Assembly (NCBI RefSeq): GCF_000876015.1
Contig: NZ_BBQM01000023.1
Coordinates: 124,001-188,000, forward strand
Reading direction: 5' to 3'
Length of the DNA: 64,000 nucleotides
Origin: Cupriavidus basilensis
GTDB taxonomy: Bacteria; Pseudomonadota; Gammaproteobacteria; Burkholderiales; Burkholderiaceae
Shown piece by piece: positions 32,182-40,274 of this stretch. Both the position numbers and the translations under genes were made by a program. Each line of letters begins with the position of its first letter. The first letter of the stretch is position 1. The notes under the pieces are model-generated. The model was not told the DNA's origin. It searched no databases and saw only the letters and a program-made list of their open reading frames with translations.

Positions 32182-32640
32182 ATGAGCGCCAACAGCCGCC
32201 TGACCGTGGCGACCCACATCCTCGCGTGGATGGCGCTCGTCGCGCGGAACCATCCTGAACCGGTCACGTCGGACCGGATCGCCGCCAGCGTCAATACCAA
32301 CCCGGTGGTGATCCGCCGCACGCTCGGGCTGCTGGCGAAAGCCGGCCTGGTCGAGAGTTATCGCGGCGCCAACGCGGGATGGCGCCTGGCCCGCGGCGCG
32401 GACGCCATCAGCCTGCTCGACGTCTTCGATGCGCTGGAAGAAGGCGCGCACTTCGCACTGCACCCTTCCAGGCCCAGCCAGGCGTGCCCAATCGGACGCG
32501 GCATCGGCCCGGCGCTGGGCCACGTCTATGCGTCGATCGACGACAGCGTTCGCAGGACGCTTGCCGCCACGACGATCGAAGCGGTGCTCGCGGACACGCT
32601 GGCATCGCCATCATCGCCATCACAGAAACGGCGCCGCTGA
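32182..32640 (+). CDS. Rrf2 family transcriptional regulator
   Basis: A 152-residue Rrf2 protein. The winged helix spans about residues 5-70 (RLTVATHILAWMALV, then VTSDRIAASVNTNPVVIRRTLGLLAKAGLVES), with the usual wing GANAGWRLAR. Iron-sulfur members carry three clustered Cys; here only one Cys is present (ACPIGRG), so it is not a canonical [Fe-S] sensor and is closer to the YwnA type, which may sense electrophiles or thiol stress. It is divergent from the Old Yellow Enzyme gene, with two matched operator-like sites between them. Confidence 0.9.
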   Translation: MSANSRLTVATHILAWMALVARNHPEPVTSDRIAASVNTNPVVIRRTLGLLAKAGLVESYRGANAGWRLARGADAISLLDVFDALEEGAHFALHPSRPSQACPIGRGIGPALGHVYASIDDSVRRTLAATTIEAVLADTLASPSSPSQKRRR

Positions 32641-32642
32641 AG

Positions 32643-32932
32643 TCACGGCCACGCGCGCCCGCCAGCCGTTACGCTGGCCTTCCACTGCGCATACCGCTCG
32701 GGCAGGCAGACGGCGCAGGGCCGGTAGCCCGCAGCGAGCGCCGTGGCTTCGTCGGCGAAGAACACGCGGTGCTTCACATAGCCGCCACGGGCGACGGCCC
32801 GCAAGGCAGTGCGGCAGTCGAGGCGGCCATAGATCCGGCCGCGCCGATGGCCGCCGAGCGGCTCCCATATGGCCTGCCGTCCCGGCCGATCAGGGTCCAG
32901 GTCCGGGCATCGGCCGCGACCGTGCCGTTCAA
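32643..32932 (-). pseudogene. Ada-type zinc-binding domain protein, frameshifted
   Basis: Two reading frames together spell a small Ada metal-binding-domain protein. The first, from a TTG at 32932, gives ARTWTLIGRDGRPYGS; the second, entering near 32860, gives LGGHRRGRIYGRLDC, then GGYVKHRVFFADEATAL and AAGYRPCAVCLPERY before a TGA at 32643. Relatives are continuous and have a few more residues between PY.S and LGGHRR, so a small deletion that also shifts frame is the likely cause. The zinc Cys residues (LDC, CAVC) remain. It lies one base after the ogt stop, as in an alkylation-repair operon. Confidence 0.6.
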
Positions 32933-32933
32933 G

Positions 32934-33485
32934 TCAGAACCCCGGCAGCGCCTGGGTCCGGGGCACCACGGGCGGCGGCTGGATCGCCTTCTCGTGTTCG
33001 AGCAGCCAGCGCTTCCTGTGCAGGCCCCACGCATAGCCCTTGAGGTCGCCGTTGCTGGCGATCACGCGGTGGCACGGCACGACGATGGCGACCGGGTTGG
33101 CGCCGTTGGCCGCGCCGATGTCGATGGCCGCGCGCAGATCGCCGAAGCCCAGGTCTTTCGCCAGCTTGCCGTAGGTCGTGGTGGTCCCGGCCGGAATGCG
33201 GCGCAGCGCGGCCCAGACCTGGCGCTGCAGCCCGGAGCCGACCGTGGCCGTCGGCAGGGCGTCGAGTGCGTCGAGGTGCCCGGCGAAATAGCTGGCGATG
33301 GCCCCGGCGATCTGCGCTGGCGCGGCGGCATCCGCCAGGTCCGGCTCGCCATAGTGCTCGCGCAGGCCGCGATGCAGACGGGCCTTGTGGTCGGCAAAAT
33401 CGAGCGCGCGGATGACCTGCTGCGCATCGGTGACGAGCAGCATCTCGCCCAGCGGCGACGCGAGCTTGCTCAGGAACAGTTGCAT
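32934..33485 (-). CDS. ogt: methylated-DNA--protein-cysteine methyltransferase
   Basis: A 183-residue O6-alkylguanine-DNA alkyltransferase. The acceptor cysteine is in VVPCHRVI (C138); the helix-turn-helix region (RRIPAGTTTTYGKLAKDLG near 95-113) and IGAANGANP precede it. It transfers alkyl groups from guanine or thymine in DNA to itself, once per molecule. GGAGG lies 8 bases before the ATG, which rejects the longer frame. It is followed at once by the broken Ada-type zinc domain gene, which would have formed a two-gene repair operon. Confidence 0.93.
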   Translation of the reverse strand: MQLFLSKLASPLGEMLLVTDAQQVIRALDFADHKARLHRGLREHYGEPDLADAAAPAQIAGAIASYFAGHLDALDALPTATVGSGLQRQVWAALRRIPAGTTTTYGKLAKDLGFGDLRAAIDIGAANGANPVAIVVPCHRVIASNGDLKGYAWGLHRKRWLLEHEKAIQPPPVVPRTQALPGF

Positions 33486-34003
33486 GATGTGATCCTCCTT
33501 CGCAGCAGGACGGCATTGCCCGCTTGCAATGACGCCAGTGTAGAAAGCCCGCCGTTTGCGCGAACTCCGCTCCTTGCGGTCGAATTCCGCGCCGGGTTCC
33601 GGCGCGCGCGGCGCCACCGAAAAGGCGCGGCGCGGCAAATGGATTTCACAGCAAGAAACGGCGAGCGCCCGCCGGCGGATTGCCATAGCCTGCAATCGCC
33701 GGGAGCCGCGGAATACGTCTTCAAGCATCCTGCTCCGGCTCCCGGCCCGTGTTCACCGATCCGAGGGAGTCCAATCATGCTGCCGTTGCTCGCACTGCAT
33801 GCGCTCGTAGCCCATCGCGGCGACGGGCTGCGCCCGGAACTGCTCGCCGCGCTGGAACGCCGTGCCGGATGGGAAGCCGGCCTTGGCGCCGGCATCGAGT
33901 CCGACAACGGCCAGCCCGGTCGCGGGACGGAAGTCGCCACTGCCGAGAAAAACCATCGCGACGAAGCCTGACCCGCGGCCGGACGACGCGCCGGATGATG
34001 CGC
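33486..34003. other. 518-base stretch between ogt and LysR
   Basis: The left part holds the ogt promoter and ribosome site. The right part contains one small plus-strand frame (33777-33971) with a fair ribosome site. I see nothing else: other frames are overlapping shadows without motifs. Confidence 0.4.
33777..33971 (+). CDS. possible small protein (64 aa)
   Basis: A 64-residue frame with GAGGGAG at a good distance from the ATG and strongly GC-biased third codon positions. The N-terminus is hydrophobic (LPLLALHALVA) and the rest is charged and Gly-rich. No family is recognised. It ends convergent to the LysR gene at 34004, so it could also be a transcribed leader or noise. Confidence 0.3.
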   Translation: MLPLLALHALVAHRGDGLRPELLAALERRAGWEAGLGAGIESDNGQPGRGTEVATAEKNHRDEA

Positions 34004-34954
34004 TCATCCCCTCTTCCTGCTCGCCGCGCCCGCCTTCGCCTTCTGCTTCTGGCCGGGGTCCAGTTCGTCGAACACCTCGACGAGCCAGTCGATGAATATC
34101 CTCAGCCGCTGGCTCAGGTGCCGGTTCTGCGGGTAGACCACGTGCAGCGGATACGGCGGCGGCCGCCAGTCTTCGAGAAAGGCGACCAGCCGGCCGCTCT
34201 CGATATACGGCCGGACCTTGAAGGAAAAGAGGTGGATGATGCCGATGCCGGCCAGGCCCGCCGCCAGGTGCGCGTTGCCTTCGTTGACGCTCAGGAAGGC
34301 GTTCGGCTGCACTTCGGTGGCCGCGCTGCCGACGCCGAACGGCGACGGCGCGACGCGGCCGGTGCGTTGCGAGATATACCCCACCAGGATGTGATTCCGG
34401 CCGAGGTCCGCGATGTCGGCGGGCATGCCGTGGCGCGCGATGTATTCCGGCGTCGCGCACGTGGTCCAGCTCGCACGGCCGACTTCCCGGGCCACGAGAG
34501 ACTCGTCGCGCATCGGGCCGCCCCGCACCGTGCAGTCGATGCCTTCCTGGATCATGTCGGTGAAGCCGTCGCGCACGCACAGTTCCACCTCCACGTCCGG
34601 GTAGCGCGCGTGAAACGCCGGCAGCACCGGAATCAGGAAGCTGCTGGCCAGCGAGGCGCTCACGCCGATCCGGATCTTCCCGGCCGGGCTGGCGTTTTCC
34701 ACGCCGAATGACGCATTGACCTCGTCCAGCGCATGCAGCAGGGGCAAGGTGCGATCGTAGTAGGCGGCGCCCTCCGGCGTGACGGCGACCATGCGCGTGG
34801 TGCGCCGCAGGAGCTTGACCTTGAGCTCGGCTTCGAGGTCCTGGATGATCTTGCTGGCGGTGGCCAGCGGAATGCCGAGCGAGTCCGCCGCCTTGGTGAA
34901 GCCGCCCGTCTCGACGACGCGTGCGAACACGCGGATCGCCATCAGGTTGTTCAA
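34004..34954 (-). CDS. LysR family transcriptional regulator
   Basis: A 316-residue LysR protein. The DNA-binding helix region is at about residues 3-60 (MAIRVFARVVETGGFTKAADSLGIPLATASKIIQDLEAELKVKLL), and the CrgA-like effector domain covers 90-295. It is of the type that often regulates an adjacent oxidoreductase, efflux or GST gene. It lies downstream of the GST gene on the same strand, 53 bases from that stop, so its target is not fixed by a divergent partner. The C-terminal tail is rich in Lys and Ala. Confidence 0.9.
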   Translation of the reverse strand: MNNLMAIRVFARVVETGGFTKAADSLGIPLATASKIIQDLEAELKVKLLRRTTRMVAVTPEGAAYYDRTLPLLHALDEVNASFGVENASPAGKIRIGVSASLASSFLIPVLPAFHARYPDVEVELCVRDGFTDMIQEGIDCTVRGGPMRDESLVAREVGRASWTTCATPEYIARHGMPADIADLGRNHILVGYISQRTGRVAPSPFGVGSAATEVQPNAFLSVNEGNAHLAAGLAGIGIIHLFSFKVRPYIESGRLVAFLEDWRPPPYPLHVVYPQNRHLSQRLRIFIDWLVEVFDELDPGQKQKAKAGAASRKRG

Positions 34955-35007
34955 TCCAGTCCCCTTTTCATCATTGCGTCATCGCGTCACCGCCCCCGCG
35001 CCGGCGT

Positions 35008-35742
35008 TCAGCCGGCGGCCGCGGCCGGCTCCGCCTTGCCGTTCAGGTAGGCGATCAGCGGCTCCAGGTACGGCAGGTCCTCGGCGATCAGGTCCTGCCC
35101 GCTGCGGTTCTTCACGCTCGGACGCTCGCCGACGCGGGCGCGCCATTCGAGCAGCGCGGTGTGATCCGCCGGGACCGCGAGCCCCGCGTAGTCGCCGTGC
35201 ATCAGCGCGGCCCATACGGTGATGTCCGCGACCGAGAACTGCTCGCCGGCCACGTAGGGCTGCGTGCGCAGCACGCCGTCGAAGTACCGCATGCCCGCCA
35301 TCGCGCGTTCTCCGTGCTTGTCGCCCCACTGCTTCCTGAAAGCCCAGTCGGCGCTCTTGAACGCTTCGTTGGCCTTGCCGAGGCCGGGCGTCGAATGGTG
35401 GAAGAATACGCCTATCCCATTGATCAGCTGATCGTCGGCGCGCTTCTGCATCATGTGGATGACGGCTTTCTCGCGCGCGGTGCGTCCGGTGAGGATGGGA
35501 TTGCCGTCGAGATTGTCGAGGTATTCGGTGATCGCGATGCACTCCGAGATGAACGTGCCGTCGTCGAGTTCGAGCACGGGGACGGTCGAGGTCGGATTCT
35601 TCTCCCGAAACGCGCCCTGCTGATGTTCCGCGCCGTAGAGATTGACGCGAACGAATTCCACCTGCGATTCCATTCCCTTCTCGGCCAATGCGATGCGGAT
35701 GCGTGCCGGATTGGGAAAACCGGTTATGTCGTGTACTTTCAT
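35008..35742 (-). CDS. glutathione S-transferase family protein
   Basis: A 244-residue GST. The thioredoxin-like N-terminal domain covers about residues 1-80 (GFPNPARIRIALAEKG, NPTSTVPVLELDDGTFISECIAITEYLD, with the TVPVL cis-Pro and the ECIAI glutathione-binding Glu/Cys), then an all-helical C-domain with SVADITVWAAL. Members conjugate or isomerise electrophiles. AAGGTG sits before the ATG at 35742; the longer frame to 36027 has no start signal. It is followed by a LysR gene on the same strand. Confidence 0.9.
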   Translation of the reverse strand: MKVHDITGFPNPARIRIALAEKGMESQVEFVRVNLYGAEHQQGAFREKNPTSTVPVLELDDGTFISECIAITEYLDNLDGNPILTGRTAREKAVIHMMQKRADDQLINGIGVFFHHSTPGLGKANEAFKSADWAFRKQWGDKHGERAMAGMRYFDGVLRTQPYVAGEQFSVADITVWAALMHGDYAGLAVPADHTALLEWRARVGERPSVKNRSGQDLIAEDLPYLEPLIAYLNGKAEPAAAAG

Positions 35743-36031
35743 GTGAATCACCTTTTTGCGGGACCTTGCGGCGGAAAATCGGGAGACGGGCGGCGTGCGA
35801 GGCACGGCCCCTGACCCGCTGGAGTTGCGGGGGACGAGACGGATGACGGACCTGGGGAGTCGGTGCCGGCGCGTATTCGGCGCGCCGGCGAAAAAAAGCG
35901 CCGGGCGCCGCCCGCGCGCGGCATTGCCGCCCGTCGCCCGCGGCCTGGCGGGCAACGCTTCAACTGCGTCGCAGTGTAAGTGAGCGGGCAATGGAGATAA
36001 ATGCCGCCGGGTGGAAACATCCTCCATCCCG
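35743..36031. other. intergenic region upstream of the GST gene
   Basis: Nearly 290 bases that should hold the GST promoter. It is rich in GC runs and has no credible gene on either strand. Confidence 0.4.
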
Positions 36032-36190
36032 GTGGATAGTGGCCCCGGCCTTATTCAGGACGCCGCAGATGACTCGGTCGCCGAGATCGCGCGCCTGTGC
36101 GGCTTCGGATCGGCGACGGGATTCTCGGAGATGTTCAGGAGGATCGCGGGCGTCTTCCCGACGGCGTGGCGTGCCGGACAGCGCAAGTGA
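36032..36190 (+). pseudogene. AraC family regulator remnant (C-terminal helix-turn-helix)
   Basis: The frame ending at 36190 reads SVAEIARLCGFGSATGFSEM, then FRRIAGVFPTAWR, which is the second helix-turn-helix of AraC/XylS proteins with the family GF....F...F....G..P..WR spacing. The ~250 residues expected before it are absent; upstream codons do not look like AraC. A GTG at 36032 could start a 52-residue product. I read it as the tail of a deleted regulator, beside the 2OG-oxygenase gene. Confidence 0.65.
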
Positions 36191-36228
36191 GCGGCGCGCC
36201 GCCGGACACCACGGTCGGACCGCCAGAG

Positions 36229-36975
36229 CTATGCCTCGTCAGCCGGGCGCCACCGGCCGGAATCCGGGCACACGCCGGCGCTGGCGCCGTTCAGCCAGAC
36301 CTGTTCTTCTTGCGGCTGCGGCGCGGTCGCGGAGGCCACGTCGAAGACAACCCCGAGCGCCTGCCCGACGCGGGCGTCTTCGATGGGAAGCTCCCAGGTC
36401 AGGAACAGCTGGGTGCAGTCCGGCTCGGCCGGGAAGTCGGCCGCGTGGAAGCCGCTGCCGCCGCGCCGGATGACGCCATGAGGCTGGCAGGTATCGAATA
36501 TCAGGGCCGTGCCGCGGGTCAGCGGGATGCGCAGATCCAGCGCGGGAAAATGCACGTCCTGGCCCTTGTCCTCGCTCACGAAGAGATTGCAGAAAGCCGC
36601 GCCGCCGTATTGCGTGCCGTCATGGTGATACCGCGCGCCGCGGCAGGCCATGAGCGCGACGTCGCTGGCGGCGAGCACGCCGGGCAGCCCGAGCGCGCCC
36701 GCCCAGTCGGCCATCGCCTGCACGCAGCGCGCGTAGTCCGGCCAGCGCGCCCGCGCCCGGGCCAGCGGCATGGCCTCGACGTCTCCGGGTTCCAGGATCA
36801 GGCGGGACGACAATTCCCTGCTCCAGTCCGCCAGCAGCCGCGCGGGCGGCGCGGGTATGTCGACCGTGCCGGCCAGCACGACGCCGCTCACGCGCCGGCT
36901 GCGGATGGCGTCGCCGCTCCAGAAGTAGGAAGTGGGCTGGTCTTGTGCCGGATGCGGTGGAGGGCGGTGGTTCAT
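36229..36975 (-). CDS. 2-oxoglutarate/Fe(II) oxygenase-like protein
   Basis: A 248-residue protein with the spacing of a double-stranded beta-helix dioxygenase: an H-x-D-like RYHHDGTQYGG near residue 113, the distal His in DTCQPHGV near 164 and a following Arg pair (IRRGG) that could hold 2-oxoglutarate. I do not recognise a named subfamily, and the substrate is unknown. The start at 36975 follows the AraC gene by 40 bases on the same strand and has only a weak ribosome site. It is probably cotranscribed with that regulator. Confidence 0.7.
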   Translation of the reverse strand: MNHRPPPHPAQDQPTSYFWSGDAIRSRRVSGVVLAGTVDIPAPPARLLADWSRELSSRLILEPGDVEAMPLARARARWPDYARCVQAMADWAGALGLPGVLAASDVALMACRGARYHHDGTQYGGAAFCNLFVSEDKGQDVHFPALDLRIPLTRGTALIFDTCQPHGVIRRGGSGFHAADFPAEPDCTQLFLTWELPIEDARVGQALGVVFDVASATAPQPQEEQVWLNGASAGVCPDSGRWRPADEA

Positions 36976-37015
36976 CGGGATCGGGGTAACGCGGTGGCCG
37001 CGGCAAGGTAACGGA

Positions 37016-37846
37016 TCATAGCGCGCCGGGCCGCCCGTGCTCGCCCGGTGCGGCGCGCCCGTTCTCCGGCGCGGCGTCTGCCATGTATCGCCCGGGCGTC
37101 GTCCCCAGCGCGCGGCGGAACATGTCGATGAAGGCGCTGACGTTGTCGTAGCCTAGCTCGAGCGCGATCGTCGTCACCGGCAGCCCGTCCGCGATCAGCT
37201 CGAGCGCGCGCAGCAGGCGGGCCTGCTGGCGCCATTGCGCGAAGGTCAGGCCGGTCTCCGCCACGAAGCGGCGGCTCAGCGTGCGCGGCGCGACGCCGGC
37301 CCACGCGGCCCATTGGCCGAGGTGGCGGTTGTCCGCGAGGTCGCCGGCCAGCGCGTCCGTGATGCGGATGAGCCTGGGATCTTCGGGAAGCGGCAGGCCG
37401 AGCGATGCCGCCGGCGAGGCGGCGAGCTCGTCGAGGATGACCTCGGCAACGCGCGCCTGCGCCGGATCGAGCGCGGCGCCGGGCCAGGTCGCGGCGCGCC
37501 GCACGGCTTCGCGCAGCAAGGGCGTGGCCAGGATGGCGCGCGGTTCCCGCGGCAGCGGTGCGCAGCGCTCTTCGGCGATGAACACGCTCCAGCCCGAGAA
37601 CGGGCCGTATGAGCGCACCGCGTGAGGACAATGCGGCGGAATCCAGATCGCGTGGATCGCGGGGACGACCCACTGGTGCTTGTCCAGCCCGACCGAGACG
37701 AGGCCGCTGAGCGCGCCCATGAGCTGCCCGCGCGCGTGGCTGTGCGACGACTTGGCGCGCGCCTCGCTTTGCGTGAGCTCGGCCGCGACGAGGAACGGGC
37801 CGGCCGGCGAGGTCATGAGGTCCGGGCGAATGATGGGCGTGAACAT
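37016..37846 (-). CDS. AraC family transcriptional regulator
   Basis: A 276-residue regulator with an N-terminal cupin-like domain (HSHARGQLMGALSGLV near residue 35, WIPPHCPHAVRSYG near 68) and a C-terminal double helix-turn-helix (about 165-262; LGQWAAWAGVAPRTLSRRFVAETG, then VTTIALELGYDNVSAFIDMFRRALGTTPGRYM). I use the ATG at 37846; the frame is open further up to 37963. It is divergent from the quinone oxidoreductase gene, 97 bases away, its probable target. Confidence 0.9.
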   Translation of the reverse strand: MFTPIIRPDLMTSPAGPFLVAAELTQSEARAKSSHSHARGQLMGALSGLVSVGLDKHQWVVPAIHAIWIPPHCPHAVRSYGPFSGWSVFIAEERCAPLPREPRAILATPLLREAVRRAATWPGAALDPAQARVAEVILDELAASPAASLGLPLPEDPRLIRITDALAGDLADNRHLGQWAAWAGVAPRTLSRRFVAETGLTFAQWRQQARLLRALELIADGLPVTTIALELGYDNVSAFIDMFRRALGTTPGRYMADAAPENGRAAPGEHGRPGAL

Positions 37847-37943
37847 GGCCAAAACACGGTATGGAATGGCATTTATACCGGAGACCGGTCGCATGCGCAC
37901 GCCTACACTGGCCACACCTGATCGCCATTGCCAAGGAACCGCC

Positions 37944-38909
37944 ATGAAAGCCGCTGTCGTCAAGGAAGCCGGCCAGCCGCCGGTCTACGCCGACTTCCCC
38001 TGCCCCGCCGCGCAGGACGGCCATCATCTGGTCGACGTCACCGCCGCCGCGTTGAGCCGCGTCACGCGCGCCAAGGCGGCGGGCTCGCACTATTCGTCGT
38101 CGGACGTCCTGCCGTTCGTGGCGGGCCTCGATGGCACCGGGCGGCGCGAAGACGGCCAGCGCATCTATTTCTTCGGACCGCAGGCGCCGTTCGGCGCGAT
38201 GGCGGAACGCACCCTGGTACGCGCGGCGCACTGCATTCCCCTGCCCGATGCGCTCGACGACGTCACCGCGGCCGCGATCGCGATCCCGGGCATGTCGTCC
38301 TGGGCGGCGCTCACCGAGCGGGCGCGCTTCGCGCGGGGCGAGACGGTGCTGGTCAACGGCGCGACGGGCGCCTCGGGGCGGCTCGCCGTGCAGATCGCGA
38401 AATATCTCGGCGCCGGCAAGGTCATCGCGACCGGCCGCAACGCGGCCGTGCTGGCCACGCTCGGGCGCCTCGGCGCCGACGCCACGATTTCGCTGGAGCA
38501 GGACGAGAGCAGCCTGAGCCGGGCCTTCGAATCGCATTTCCGCGCGGGCGTGGACGTGGTGCTGGACTACCTGTGGGGCGCCAGCGCGCGCTCGCTGCTG
38601 ATCGCCGCGGCAAAAGCCGCCGCCGAGGCGGATCCGGTCCGCTTCGTCCAGATCGGCTCGGTCAGCGGCGCCGACCTCCAGTTGCCGGGCGCGGTGCTGC
38701 GCGCCGCCCCGATCACCCTGCTGGGCAGCGGCATCGGCAGCATCGCCCTGCCGCGCCTGCTGCATGCGGTGAAGGCGGTGCTCGACGCGTCCGTACCCGC
38801 CGGACTCCAGATCGCGACCGAGGCGGTCCCGCTCGCGGCATTGGGCCGCTACTGGGAGAACGCGGACCGCCTCGCGCGGACTGTCTTTACGCCGCGTCCG
38901 CGCGAGTGA
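37944..38909 (+). CDS. quinone oxidoreductase-like MDR protein
   Basis: A 321-residue zinc-free medium-chain dehydrogenase. The GroES-like domain covers about 1-120; the nucleotide-binding fold has ETVLVNGATGASGRLAVQIAKYLGAGKVIATGRN near 133-166, with the A-x-G-x-x-G-type motif. No zinc-ligand Cys cluster is present. Such enzymes reduce quinones or enones with NADPH. AAGGAACC precedes the ATG. It faces away from an AraC regulator that probably controls it. Confidence 0.88.
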   Translation: MKAAVVKEAGQPPVYADFPCPAAQDGHHLVDVTAAALSRVTRAKAAGSHYSSSDVLPFVAGLDGTGRREDGQRIYFFGPQAPFGAMAERTLVRAAHCIPLPDALDDVTAAAIAIPGMSSWAALTERARFARGETVLVNGATGASGRLAVQIAKYLGAGKVIATGRNAAVLATLGRLGADATISLEQDESSLSRAFESHFRAGVDVVLDYLWGASARSLLIAAAKAAAEADPVRFVQIGSVSGADLQLPGAVLRAAPITLLGSGIGSIALPRLLHAVKAVLDASVPAGLQIATEAVPLAALGRYWENADRLARTVFTPRPRE

Positions 38910-38932
38910 CGGGACGGTGCGGGCAATGCGGG

Positions 38933-38955
38933 CCGGCGCCCGGACAAAGCGCCGG
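38933..38955. terminator. hairpin between convergent genes
   Basis: CCGGCGC and GCGCCGG pair around a 9-base loop in the 54-base gap between the convergent quinone oxidoreductase and OtnK genes. It could act as a bidirectional terminator, but the stem is short and no T-tract is present. Confidence 0.4.
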
Positions 38956-38963
38956 GCACGCCC

Positions 38964-40223
38964 CTACGGACATTGCCGCATTGCCTCCGCGAAGAAATCG
39001 GCGGTGCCGAAGTTCCCCGACTTGAGCGCGAGCGAAAGCGGCGCCGCGTCGATCGATTGCGTCCACGGCACGCCGGGCGCGATCGGCTCGCCGATGCGCA
39101 GGCCCGTGACTTCGAGCGCCTTGACCACGGCCCCGGAGGTCTCGCCGCCGGCGACGACGAACTTGTCGAATCCCGCCTGCCGCAGCCTTGCCGCGATCGA
39201 CGACAGCGCCGCCTCCACCAGCAGGCCCGCCGGCCCCGCGCCGAGTTCGGCCTGCACCCTGGCGACTTCGTCGGGCCGCGCGCTCGCGTAGACGAGAACC
39301 GGTTCGTCGTGCCCGAGAACCCATGCGACGGCGCCGGCAACCACATCCTCGCCGCGATGCAGCGCCAGCGGGTCGATCTTCAGTCCCGGACGATGCCTGA
39401 GCCACTGCTCCAGCTGAACGTTGGTGGCGACCGAGCAGCTTCCCGACAGCAGGACCATCCGCCCGGGGCGCGCCCGCGGGCGCGCCGCCCGCGTCGAGGC
39501 GGCGAGCAGCCCCGCCCGCCGGAAATTCTCGGGCAGGCCCAGTGCGAGGCCGGAGCCGCCGCTCAGCAGCGGCATGTCCGCCGCGGCGGCGCCGATGCGA
39601 TGGAGATCGTCGTTGTCGATGGCGTCGACGATGGCAATCCGCGCGTCACCTTGCCGGCACCGGTCGAACGCGGCCCGGATCGCCTCATGGCCTTTGGCCA
39701 CGACGCCGTGGTCGACCAGCGCCACCCGATGCGCCGTCTGCGGCGCGAGCAGCCTGACCAGGTTCGCGTCCGTCATCGGCGTCAGCGGATGGTTCCTCAT
39801 GCCGGACTCGCTCAGCAGCTCGTCGCCCACGAACAGATGGCCCTTGTAGACGGTCCGGCCATTGTCGGGCAGCGCCGGGCACGCGATGGTGAAGCGCGTG
39901 TCCAGCTCGCGCATCAACGCATCGAGCACCGGCCCGATGTTGCCGCGCGGCGTCGAATCGAACGTCGAGCAGTACTTGAAGTAGAACTGCCTGCAGCCTT
40001 CCTGCCTGAGCCAGCGCAGGGCGTCCAGCGACTCGCGCACCGCCTGCGCGGCGGGCATGGTGCGCGTCTTCAGCGCCACCACGATGGCATCCGTCCCGGT
40101 CAGCCGCTGTTGCGGGATGCCGATGGTCTGAATCGTTCGCATGCCGCCCTTGACGAGCATGCTCGCCAGATCGGTGCCGCCGGTGAAGTCGTCGGCGATG
40201 CAGCCCAGCAGTGGTCTCGACAC
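38964..40223 (-). CDS. otnK: 3-oxo-tetronate kinase (OtnK family)
   Basis: A 419-residue four-carbon acid sugar kinase. The N-domain opens LGCIADDFTGGTDLASMLVKGGMRT (substrate side), with KYCSTFDSTPRGNIGPVLDAL near 83 and DNGRTVYKGHLFVGDELLSESGMRNHPLTPM near 118-150. The C-terminal nucleotide-binding domain has LLSGSCS near 256 and VAGGETSGAVVKAL near 362. OtnK phosphorylates 3-oxo-tetronate at O4; OtnC then decarboxylates the product to dihydroxyacetone phosphate. No otnC or otnI is in the window. It is last in a transcript after pyruvate kinase and GapN. Confidence 0.93.
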   Translation of the reverse strand: MSRPLLGCIADDFTGGTDLASMLVKGGMRTIQTIGIPQQRLTGTDAIVVALKTRTMPAAQAVRESLDALRWLRQEGCRQFYFKYCSTFDSTPRGNIGPVLDALMRELDTRFTIACPALPDNGRTVYKGHLFVGDELLSESGMRNHPLTPMTDANLVRLLAPQTAHRVALVDHGVVAKGHEAIRAAFDRCRQGDARIAIVDAIDNDDLHRIGAAAADMPLLSGGSGLALGLPENFRRAGLLAASTRAARPRARPGRMVLLSGSCSVATNVQLEQWLRHRPGLKIDPLALHRGEDVVAGAVAWVLGHDEPVLVYASARPDEVARVQAELGAGPAGLLVEAALSSIAARLRQAGFDKFVVAGGETSGAVVKALEVTGLRIGEPIAPGVPWTQSIDAAPLSLALKSGNFGTADFFAEAMRQCP

Positions 40224-40274
40224 TATCCCGTCCTTCCCAGTGAAATCCCGCAGGTCCGGCCGCGGCGGCGGCCT

